Source: an uncultured Eubacteriales bacterium (GTDB lineage Bacteria > Bacillota > Clostridia > Oscillospirales > CAG-272). Taken from it: a stretch of DNA of 37,675 bases. The stretch spans positions 1-37,675 of the forward strand of contig CAJLXA010000015.1 of the NCBI GenBank assembly GCA_905210485.1, written 5' to 3'. Position 1 is the stretch's first letter. Every line of letters starts with the position of its first letter. A program made the translations under genes and the position numbers. The notes beneath the pieces are model-generated. The model ran no database searches and was not told the origin of the DNA. It worked only from the letters and a program-made list of their open reading frames with translations. This document shows, one piece after another, positions 1 to 7,796 of this stretch.

Positions 1-720
1 CCCGCCGCCGTTTCGGTCGGCTCGGTCGTCAGCGTGTAGATGTAGCTGTGCTCCGTCGTCTTTGCGAGAACTACGGTAACTTTACCGTAAAGCGCGGAGG
101 CGTAAACCTTGGAGCCGGTTTCCGTATGCGTTGCCGGAGTGGTGCTTTCGAGCGTCCAGGCAGACGTATCGCTGAGCGCCGGAACCACGACGGTCGTCGA
201 GTCGCCGCAAGCGCATGCCTTCGTCGCTGTGCCCGTCGCCGTTTCGGTCGGCTCGGTCGTCAGCGTATAGGTGTAGCTGTGCTCCGTCGTCTTTGCGAGA
301 ACTACGGTAACTTTACCGTAAAGTTCGGACGCATACACTTTGGAGCCGGTTTCCGTATGCGTTGCCGGCGTGGTGCTTTCAAGCGTCCAGACAGACGTAT
401 CGCTGAGTGCCGGAACTTCAACGGTCGTCGATTCGCCGCAGTCGCATGCCTTTGTTGCCGCGCCCGCTGCCGTTTCGGTCGGCTCGGTCGTCAGCGTGTA
501 GGTGTAGCTGTGTTCCGTCGTTTTTGCCAGAGTTACGGTGACTTTACCGTAAAGCGCGGACGCATACACCTTGGAACCGGCTTCCGTATGCGTTGCCGGA
601 GTGGTGCTTTCCACCGTCCAGACCGTTGTATCGGTGAGCGCCGGAACGTCTACGGTTTGGGTGTCGCCGCAGGAGCATGTTGCCGTTGCTTTGCCGGCAA
701 CGGTTTCCGTCGGATTCTCC
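1..720. repeat. 231-bp tandem direct repeats inside the lipoprotein gene
   Basis: A unit of 231 bp recurs in register: the GCCGTTTCGGTCGG block begins at 7, 238 and 469, with a diverged fourth copy near 700. The ACTACGGTAACTTTACCG block sits at 70, 301 and 532. The three copies nearest the window edge are nearly identical, which suggests recent duplication or homogenisation. The array continues off the left edge, so the true copy number is unknown. Confidence 0.9.
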
Positions 721-827
721 GTCAATTGATAGGTGTATGTATGGGTATGTGCGTCGCCGCAGGCCACCGCAAATACACAAACCAACAGGCACAGAACGGA
801 CAGAAGCCAGAGTTTCTTCTGTTTCAT
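1..827 (-). CDS. Tandem-repeat surface lipoprotein (3' end outside window)
   Basis: I do not recognise a named family. The protein starts with a short hydrophobic signal and a lipobox-like Cys at residue 23 (FAVAC-G), so it is probably a membrane-anchored lipoprotein. The rest is tandem copies of a 77-residue unit (231 bp). Each copy has an HxYTYxLT start, a CxCG pair (CSCG, CDCG, CACG), VPALxDT, and an ATHTExGSKVYAS block. The first copy, nearest the signal, is the most diverged and carries HTHTYTY. Related CxCG/His-rich repeats occur in other gut Firmicutes surface proteins, but their ligand is unknown to me. The start at 827 is chosen for AAGGAG seven bases upstream. It is the last visible gene of the long minus-strand train, 54 bases after the 1466-residue lipoprotein gene, with no terminator between. 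At least 275 residues are encoded; the C-terminus is missing. Confidence 0.85.
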   Translation of the reverse strand, partial: MKQKKLWLLSVLCLLVCVFAVACGDAHTHTYTYQLTENPTETVAGKATATCSCGDTQTVDVPALTDTTVWTVESTTPATHTEAGSKVYASALYGKVTVTLAKTTEHSYTYTLTTEPTETAAGAATKACDCGESTTVEVPALSDTSVWTLESTTPATHTETGSKVYASELYGKVTVVLAKTTEHSYTYTLTTEPTETATGTATKACACGDSTTVVVPALSDTSAWTLESTTPATHTETGSKVYASALYGKVTVVLAKTTEHSYIYTLTTEPTETAA

Positions 828-881
828 AGTCGTTCTCCTTTTTGCAGTTTTGGTTTGATTTTGAATTTATTGCTATTCCGC

Positions 882-3800
882 TCAGCGACTGAATGCTCTG
901 CCCGCGCCGAAATATCCGTGGTCAGAGGATTTAATCGTAGTGGATTCACAAACGATTTGGGCGGAAGTCGTGACATCGGTCACAATAAACACCATTGTGT
1001 ATCCTTTGATGTTCACCGTGATAACATCACCCTTTACCGTATAGGTCCCCATGCCCACAAACGGCGGAGCATAGCCGCTGTCATCGGTACACATACCGTC
1101 GCCGGAGTCATGGGATTCGGAAGTAGAGAGAATCTTCACTTCACCCGCTTCAAACCTTATCGAAGTTGTGGCTTCATAAAGTTCACTGCCGCAGGCGAAA
1201 GTATAGGTAGCATAATAGGTAAAGCCGGAAACCAGCATACTGCCGCTTCCCACGGGCGTGAGAAGTTTGGTTTCACCCGTAGCCGGGTTCGGTTTGCAGG
1301 CGATAACGTTTTCACTGTCATCAAAAGAGATCGTGACCATATCGCCCTTTATGCGGTAGGTGATATTCCCTTTTCCCTCAAACGTTCCTTTGCCGAATCC
1401 GTCGAAAGTGATGGTTTTGTTTCCGAGTTTATAACTGCCGCGGAACGCGTCGGACAATGTAAGTCCCGTTTTGGCTTTTCCCCATTCGTTGACGCGCAGG
1501 CAGGCGATCTCATCGCCGTCGGCCGTCAGAATAAGCGTAACGCCGGTTACCGTGGGATCACTGCCGGTTTCGGGCGTGAGAACCACGCGCTGACCGAGTT
1601 CAATCGCGGATTTGGAGAAGAAATACAGCACCGTGCCGTCGCTGAGTTTCACGGAACGGAGGTAAGCGCTATCCGATGCCGACGAGGTCACGGACGTTTC
1701 GCCTCTCGTGAATATATCGCTTCCGTTCATTGCGCCGGTCATGCGCACTTCAAGCGTATTTTCCGCATATTTTTTGGCGGCCAGCAGCAGTTTTATACCG
1801 TTTGTATCGGTAAGACGTGCGATAAAACCGTCGTCATAGAAGTCGGCGAGACCTGTGTATACCGTATCGCCGATATAGTAGGTGACGCGGCCGAATTCGT
1901 CCACTTTCAGGCTGTTGTTCGGATAGAGAAGCCCCTGACCGTAACTGATTGCCATATCACGGTACGCGGTGTCGATCTTGCCCAGAACCTGTACAGCATA
2001 GTAAGCGGTGACGTCTTCGCCGTTGACCTTAACGGTCACGGTATACTGATAGAAACCGGCTGCGCCGAATTTCACGGTCTTAACGCCTACGCAGGCTTTC
2101 TTATCCGCGTCGCTGAGAACGCCGTCGGCCGTAACGATCGTAATGTAGGACAACAACTCATTCGAGTTGCCGGTCATGCCGACCGTATGCGAGGAAACGG
2201 TAACGATCGCGCCGTCGGTGATGACCTCATTTACAAAGGCCTTGCCCTTCATATCGGCGCCGGAAAACTCTCTTACAGTCAGCACATTCAGGAACGGAGC
2301 AACAATGTAGACCGCGCTTTTCCCGTATGCAAACACGGGAGACGTGCCGATGTACTGTACCGTCAGTTCGCTGTCCTTCACCGTATAGGTGAGTTTTGTC
2401 TGCGCATAACTGTTCGCGTCAAAAGACATGACGCCGCTTCCGTATCCGTCAAGGAACAGAACCATGCCGTCCGCCGTATAGCGGCCGTAATACGGATCGC
2501 GTTCCGCGACCGTAAAGGCGTTGTTTTCCGCGTCAATCAGGAATTTATACGAATAGACAGCCGCGTCATCCTTCGCAGTAACATTGTAAAGGAACAATAT
2601 TCCCGCGTCGTAATCCACTTCGCCGTTCAGCATGTCGGCAAGACGGGCACCGGAGAAAATCACGTTGCCGTCGATTCTCAGGGTATATCTTTCGTAAGAA
2701 TCGGTTTTAAGCGTAGCGTTCTTGCCGTTGATCGTACCCGTGAATGTACGGTTGGCCCATTGCGGTGCTTTTTCGCTCGCGGCGGGTCTTGCAATCGTCT
2801 TGTTCGTCATTTTGAACGAAACTTCGTCGCCGTTAAACATAAACGAAGCGGTGGCGTCCGCCGCCGGCGTAAACGCCGTATCCAGATCGATCTCTCCCCA
2901 TTTGACTTCATAAACCGTATCGGCGGAAGTTTTGGAAACGAGGCAGATATAGAGTGCGTACCAGAGTTCCCTCTCGTCCGTTTTCGATCTGACGCGCATA
3001 AGATCGTACGAATAACCCGTATTGGTGGTTTGCAGGATATGCGTACTGAGTTTATTCAGGATAATATTGCCTGTGATCTCCCACATATCACCGTGGAAAT
3101 AGACCATCGGACGTTTTGTATTGTTGAATGAGAGCTTCAAGCTGTTATCGGGATCCAGAACGAGAATACCGTCCCGGTAATAGAGATAGTACACGTTGGT
3201 GCCGATCTTCGCCGTCATGCTCTCGGTACCGAATCCGCCCGTAATCATACCGTTCATACCGTCAACGGTGATCGTACCGTCCGCGCGGATAATGAGGTCG
3301 CCGAGCGGCCGGGAGGGCGTGCCGATAATGGTATATCCCTCTTCGTCCTCATCGTCTGCCTGCGAAATATTGCGCAGTGAAGTATGATACGTACCGACGA
3401 TCGAATTGTCCAGTACCGTCACTGTTGCCGTTGCGGTAACGCCGCCGTAATTCAGTTCCAGACGGTAAACGCCCGGCGTCGTTACGTCGACATAGCCGGT
3501 GATCATGTCATATGTCACGTCGACGCGTTGTCCCGCATTTTTGATGCTGAACAGGTCGCACACATATAACTTGTTGCCGACAAATACCGCCGTATCGGTG
3601 GCGGTGACAGTGACATCGGATTCCACGCGAAGCGTATACGAAACGCGCACAGGATCCGCGTCACGGCCGTTCACATACACGTCTATAATCACATTCTGCA
3701 CGGCCGCACTGCCGAAGTCGATGGACGCGGACACCAGTCGCGCATAGCACGAAATAGGATCGAGCGTCACGTTGGGATCATCGGTCAGGGTCTGCCGTCT

Positions 3801-5282
3801 GCCGTTGATATAAACGGTCAGGTTATAGAACGGGTTATATCTCGTCGTTCCTTTCGGGAGAACGACCTGATCTTTATTCACATTCACCGAATAGGTGTTC
3901 TCCACCACGCAGTAACGGATAGTCGCCGTATGGGTGGAGTAATTCGCATTGCCGGTGAGTCCGGTGAGCGGGTCCTTGTTGTACCGCACCGTCAGCGTGG
4001 CGGTGTAGGTACCGGCCTTTGTAAAGTCCACGCCGGAAATGTCAATATAAGATGCAGGAAAATCGGAGAATCTTGTGCCGTTCACCGTCAGAATGAAATC
4101 TTCGGTAAACGGATAGGAGTTGATGTCCGTACCGCGACGGATAAGAACGGTATCGGTATCCGCGAAGCGGATCACAACGCCGCGTTTTACGGTGACGACG
4201 GCGGTAGCGGATTTTTCCGCTCCGGAGGTACGATATGTGAGCGTGATCCGGTTTTCCCCTTCGCTCGCATAGTTCACCGTACCCGTAATCATGTCGCGCG
4301 TAACGGGAATATAGCGTTCGCCCTGCTTTATCGTGAAGAGCGTTGTAAGGTCGATGGCCTCCGAATTCGGATAGGTCTCGACATCCCGCGCGGTGATGAT
4401 AATATCGTCAACGGTCACGACCGTGATCGGAATCGAAGCCCGATAGATCCATTTGTCGGTGCTGTACTGCAACGTCACCGTGTAACTTTCACCGTTTACG
4501 GGAGAAGCCGGAATATCGCTTGTCAGCATCGCCGCCGTTACTGCCACGGTGTCGCCGTCCACATAAAGCGAAAACAGTTTGGTAAGGTCGTATCCGGCAA
4601 GTTCTTCCGCCGTCATTGACAGCGAACGATACGCGCGCACGACCTCGACGCGATGGTTATCCACAATATTGATGGACAACGTTTTTTTCCGGTCTCCGAA
4701 ACTGACGGTATAAGTGTAGGTACCGATCTGCGGTTTATAGTCGGTAGTGACCATATCATCCGTAACGGGCACCGTGACGCCGTCCATTTTGGCTTCAAAA
4801 AGAGCATTGAAATCGTAGTCTTCCGCCGCTTCCACCGTCATGGAAACCGTATCGACGGACAAATTCAGCATGTAATTGGTTTTTGTCACGCTGATTTTGG
4901 CAACGGCCTGATGAACGCCGTAGGTGCAGATGACCGTGTACGGTTCCGCACTCGGTTCGCTTTTCACCAGTGAATAGTCAAGCCATGCGTCTTCGATCGG
5001 CACCGTTTCCCCGTTCACTTTCAGGGTGAACAGCGACGCAAAGTCGTATCCGGCCACCTGTCTGTCTTTCAGAAACACGACCTGTGCGTTAGCGGTCAGG
5101 GAAACCGTATCGCTTCCCCGTGACTCCGAGGCAGGTTCCGAAGAAGATTCGGAGGACGGTTCTCTTTCGGATTCCGAAGAATTTTCGGAGGACTCCTCCG
5201 GCGCGGGGAAGCCGGAGCACCCCGCGAGGAGGATCGTGAGAGAAACGTAAAGCAGAACCAATAAAAGCAGTCGTTTCTTCAT
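882..5282 (-). CDS. Giant modular Ig-like surface lipoprotein
   Basis: A 1466-residue secreted lipoprotein. It has a classic signal and lipobox (LLAGC, Cys22), then a Ser/Glu-rich flexible linker at about 27-57. At least eight repeated beta-rich modules of roughly 70-100 residues follow. They share a pattern like (Y/D)-DLxxLFxxxVxGxxVPVTxDMIT followed by GxYxxTLTY and a closing xTVTV strand, which I read as bacterial Ig-like folds. The second half holds further beta repeats in the style GTYxxxxxTIxFDGxGxGTF (for example GSYKLGNKTITFDGFGKGTF), typical of small-molecule or surface-associated beta domains. No catalytic motif was seen. The start lies 6 bases after the stop of the upstream lipoprotein gene, with a weak CAAAGG ten bases before the ATG, so translation may be coupled. 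Stalk-like display or binding of an extracellular polymer is an inference only. Confidence 0.85.
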   Translation of the reverse strand: MKKRLLLLVLLYVSLTILLAGCSGFPAPEESSENSSESEREPSSESSSEPASESRGSDTVSLTANAQVVFLKDRQVAGYDFASLFTLKVNGETVPIEDAWLDYSLVKSEPSAEPYTVICTYGVHQAVAKISVTKTNYMLNLSVDTVSMTVEAAEDYDFNALFEAKMDGVTVPVTDDMVTTDYKPQIGTYTYTVSFGDRKKTLSINIVDNHRVEVVRAYRSLSMTAEELAGYDLTKLFSLYVDGDTVAVTAAMLTSDIPASPVNGESYTVTLQYSTDKWIYRASIPITVVTVDDIIITARDVETYPNSEAIDLTTLFTIKQGERYIPVTRDMITGTVNYASEGENRITLTYRTSGAEKSATAVVTVKRGVVIRFADTDTVLIRRGTDINSYPFTEDFILTVNGTRFSDFPASYIDISGVDFTKAGTYTATLTVRYNKDPLTGLTGNANYSTHTATIRYCVVENTYSVNVNKDQVVLPKGTTRYNPFYNLTVYINGRRQTLTDDPNVTLDPISCYARLVSASIDFGSAAVQNVIIDVYVNGRDADPVRVSYTLRVESDVTVTATDTAVFVGNKLYVCDLFSIKNAGQRVDVTYDMITGYVDVTTPGVYRLELNYGGVTATATVTVLDNSIVGTYHTSLRNISQADDEDEEGYTIIGTPSRPLGDLIIRADGTITVDGMNGMITGGFGTESMTAKIGTNVYYLYYRDGILVLDPDNSLKLSFNNTKRPMVYFHGDMWEITGNIILNKLSTHILQTTNTGYSYDLMRVRSKTDERELWYALYICLVSKTSADTVYEVKWGEIDLDTAFTPAADATASFMFNGDEVSFKMTNKTIARPAASEKAPQWANRTFTGTINGKNATLKTDSYERYTLRIDGNVIFSGARLADMLNGEVDYDAGILFLYNVTAKDDAAVYSYKFLIDAENNAFTVAERDPYYGRYTADGMVLFLDGYGSGVMSFDANSYAQTKLTYTVKDSELTVQYIGTSPVFAYGKSAVYIVAPFLNVLTVREFSGADMKGKAFVNEVITDGAIVTVSSHTVGMTGNSNELLSYITIVTADGVLSDADKKACVGVKTVKFGAAGFYQYTVTVKVNGEDVTAYYAVQVLGKIDTAYRDMAISYGQGLLYPNNSLKVDEFGRVTYYIGDTVYTGLADFYDDGFIARLTDTNGIKLLLAAKKYAENTLEVRMTGAMNGSDIFTRGETSVTSSASDSAYLRSVKLSDGTVLYFFSKSAIELGQRVVLTPETGSDPTVTGVTLILTADGDEIACLRVNEWGKAKTGLTLSDAFRGSYKLGNKTITFDGFGKGTFEGKGNITYRIKGDMVTISFDDSENVIACKPNPATGETKLLTPVGSGSMLVSGFTYYATYTFACGSELYEATTSIRFEAGEVKILSTSESHDSGDGMCTDDSGYAPPFVGMGTYTVKGDVITVNIKGYTMVFIVTDVTTSAQIVCESTTIKSSDHGYFGAGRAFSR

Positions 5283-5288
5283 AACTTT

Positions 5289-7718
5289 TTAACCTTTGCC
5301 GGTTCCGGCGTCTGATTTTTTCAGCGTCCATTCGCCGGTTTTATAGAACGTGATCCAGAAGTATCTTGTAAAGTTGTTTTCAATTACGATCTGAACACCG
5401 CCGTTGGTATAGGTAACGTAGCGGTTGGATCTGCCGGATTCTCCGCCCGAAGTGTCGGTATTGGTCGTGGATTTCTGGAATCCGAGAGCGGTCAATGCCT
5501 GATCGAGCGCGGCGATGATCTCGTCGTAATTTGTGATCTTGCCGTTTTCGTCATATTCGCCGCTGACAGTCGTGATGCCAAGCGATTCTCTGTAAAACGG
5601 ATTGCCGGCGGCATCCTGCATTTCGTCCCAATCGAAGAACGGGCCGTTGAGGTTATCGCCGAAAATGTTCATAAACGTTTCTGCCGTAGGAAGCAGCGCG
5701 GCGTCGGATTCGCCGTACAGCGTCTTGAACAGAGCGTCGGCCTTTACATCTACGGGAGTCGAGATCGTGGAGTGATCGGGGTGATAATACTTCACATCGT
5801 ACTGACCCCACGTTGTTTTGTGCTCTCTCGGAACATAATCGTCAAAAGCGCCTTCACGAAGCGTGGTTTCATCGAACTTTTCATAGGTTGTCGTGCAGTA
5901 GCCGATGTAGTTATCGCTGATATTATAGGGGAATTCCGTGGAAATAAGGTTGCCGTTACTGTCAACGACGATTTTCAGAATACGTTCGATGGAAGCGTCC
6001 GCGGAAGTGTTGTACTTGTATGTGGACATGGACATGGCAACGTCACGCGTGATCGCCGTTTCACGGAGCGTGAATGTGTAATAAGTCACACCGTTTCTCG
6101 TCACGCTGTCGCTGAGTTCAAAGACATTGGCGGAGAAATCAAAGTCGGGCATGCGGTCAAAGATGTTGCCGGTCACATATTTCGTACCGTAAAGAATACC
6201 GTTCGTGCTGCCGTTAAACTCATCATACGTACCGTCACCGTTATCCTTATAACCGTTGTATTCCGTATGATACAGTTTGTCGTCCAAAGAAGACGTATAC
6301 TTCGCCGTGTAAGCAAACACGATAGCGTCTGCCGTCACAAAGCCGATGCATCCCACCGTTCCGGTGGAAGACGTATAGTTGTTATATTTGGCTCTCGTAG
6401 CGTCGGTGGCAAGGAGAGACATCTTTGCTTTCGGCATGGACTCCATCGAATAATCGTCATCGGAAGCCGAAACGGAGCTCAGAGTCACATCCTTCACGCG
6501 GAACGTATAGTTGCGCGCATTCTTCATCTTTTCGATGGCGGCCGCGAGCTTATCGGCATGTTCGGGCGCTTCAAAAGGTGCGGGATCGGAAACCACCGTA
6601 GTGCCGACTTTGGTGAACGTAAAGGTCATCATGGAGTAGGCGCACTGCTCGGCGTTGCCGTCGCTATCGGTAACAATATCTTTCTGTGTTTCCGCCACCA
6701 TCTTCGTGATAGCGCCGTCCTTCACTTCAAAATAGAAGTTGGCGATAATGTCGGAGGTGGTCAGCATCGGCGTCAGAGAAATGGCAAAATAAGTCATGAG
6801 GTCAAGATCGTCGACATTCTCGGAATCCACCGCATATACATATCTTTCGTGTTCAACATCATAGGTGAATTTCGTGATGTCGAGGTTGGCAAGGTGATTC
6901 CAGAGGTGCTGTGCTTCCCAAACGGCCGGGATACTCTGATAGTCCTTTTCGGGTTTGGCAACCATGGTATTGTTTTTACCGATATACAGTTTTTCGATTG
7001 CCGTACCGACATTGCCGTATGCGTCTTTCAGGTTTGTGGTCGTTCCGCGGCGATACTGAGTGGTGACTGCCGTGTCGGGACTTCCCTGTGCATACCAGAC
7101 GCCCTTCCATGCGCCGGGAGCCATTTCGACCAGCGTTTCATAGTAATGTGTCGCGGAATTTTCCTGCTGGAGGTAATCAATATAGTAGTCAACAACAAGA
7201 CCGTTCACGGTAATGCTTTCGTTGCCGAGCGCTTTCAGCATATCGGACGTCAGATCACCGACAGCGCCCTCTCTTGTAGGAGCGCGGACGATCAGCGTCT
7301 TCTTACCTGTTTTGGTCGAGTCGGCAACCGACGTTGCGATGATCGTCACCAGTTTATCAACGGTGAAATTCGCATTTTCGGCGATCGAAACAAGGCCGTC
7401 GGCGGTGACGGTAAGGATCGACGGATCGGAAGTCGACCAGGTGACCGCCGTGTTGTCCGTGTTGGAAACCGCCACGGTCATCTGAATCGTTTCGTCACCT
7501 TTGATTTCGGATATGGTGCTGGAAATAACGACTTTGACGGCGCCGGGTTCATCCGGAACGTCCGGAGTTTCCGTGCTGCTGTCTTCGCCGCCCGATTCCG
7601 TGGACGAATCCGAGGAATCATCGGGAAGCGTGAGACTGCAGGACACCAGTATGGACATAACCATAACGGCGCAAAGAACCATAGCGAGAATCCGCTTCAA
7701 GAAATTTGCATTTTTCAT
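5289..7718 (-). CDS. Big_2-domain lipoprotein, paralogue of the neighbouring 765-residue protein
   Basis: An 809-residue lipoprotein with lipobox ILVSC (Cys27), followed by a Ser/Asp/Glu-rich linker. Next is an Ig-like Big_2-type domain at about 50-150 (TWSTSDPSILTVTADGLVSI). The remainder is a long region I cannot name, containing an (N)ARNYTFRVKD motif and a C-terminal region with LFKTLYGESDAALLP. Architecture and several motifs match the upstream 765-residue lipoprotein, so the two are probably ancient duplicates. An ATG also exists at 7733, but it overlaps the GAGG that would serve as Shine-Dalgarno; that GAGG sits nine bases before the ATG at 7718, so 7718 is preferred. The gene is followed 6 bases later by the 1466-residue lipoprotein. 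Function unknown; a substrate-binding or protease-accessory role in the same surface system is inferred from position. Confidence 0.85.
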   Translation of the reverse strand: MKNANFLKRILAMVLCAVMVMSILVSCSLTLPDDSSDSSTESGGEDSSTETPDVPDEPGAVKVVISSTISEIKGDETIQMTVAVSNTDNTAVTWSTSDPSILTVTADGLVSIAENANFTVDKLVTIIATSVADSTKTGKKTLIVRAPTREGAVGDLTSDMLKALGNESITVNGLVVDYYIDYLQQENSATHYYETLVEMAPGAWKGVWYAQGSPDTAVTTQYRRGTTTNLKDAYGNVGTAIEKLYIGKNNTMVAKPEKDYQSIPAVWEAQHLWNHLANLDITKFTYDVEHERYVYAVDSENVDDLDLMTYFAISLTPMLTTSDIIANFYFEVKDGAITKMVAETQKDIVTDSDGNAEQCAYSMMTFTFTKVGTTVVSDPAPFEAPEHADKLAAAIEKMKNARNYTFRVKDVTLSSVSASDDDYSMESMPKAKMSLLATDATRAKYNNYTSSTGTVGCIGFVTADAIVFAYTAKYTSSLDDKLYHTEYNGYKDNGDGTYDEFNGSTNGILYGTKYVTGNIFDRMPDFDFSANVFELSDSVTRNGVTYYTFTLRETAITRDVAMSMSTYKYNTSADASIERILKIVVDSNGNLISTEFPYNISDNYIGYCTTTYEKFDETTLREGAFDDYVPREHKTTWGQYDVKYYHPDHSTISTPVDVKADALFKTLYGESDAALLPTAETFMNIFGDNLNGPFFDWDEMQDAAGNPFYRESLGITTVSGEYDENGKITNYDEIIAALDQALTALGFQKSTTNTDTSGGESGRSNRYVTYTNGGVQIVIENNFTRYFWITFYKTGEWTLKKSDAGTGKG

Positions 7719-7767
7719 CTTTTTTTTCCTCATTCTATATAGATTTTATTGGGAAACGTTAGGAGGA

Positions 7768-7790
7768 GTACCCGGCCGCGGGCCGGGTAC
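7768..7790 (-). other. Intercistronic hairpin between paralogous lipoprotein genes
   Basis: A perfect 10-bp inverted repeat, GTACCCGGCC and GGCCGGGTAC, with a 3-base GCG loop lies just after the stop codon of the 765-residue lipoprotein gene. It is not followed by a T-run in the direction of transcription, so it is more likely an mRNA-stabilising or processing hairpin than a terminator. Confidence 0.7.
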
Positions 7791-7796
7791 CGTGTT

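Noticed and set aside
48..3131. A 1027-codon plus-strand open frame opposite the 231-bp repeats and the 1466-residue lipoprotein
   Set aside because: The repeats give it a repetitive look, but it has no signal or known motif, no ribosome site, and crosses two genes with clear lipoboxes on the other strand. It is a product of codon bias.
5772..7742. Plus-strand 656-codon open frame, and similar long frames at 7749-9335, 14966-17194 and 22316-25051
   Set aside because: All are antisense to genes with domains and good ribosome sites, and their translations are rich in His/Arg/Gly with no recognisable fold.
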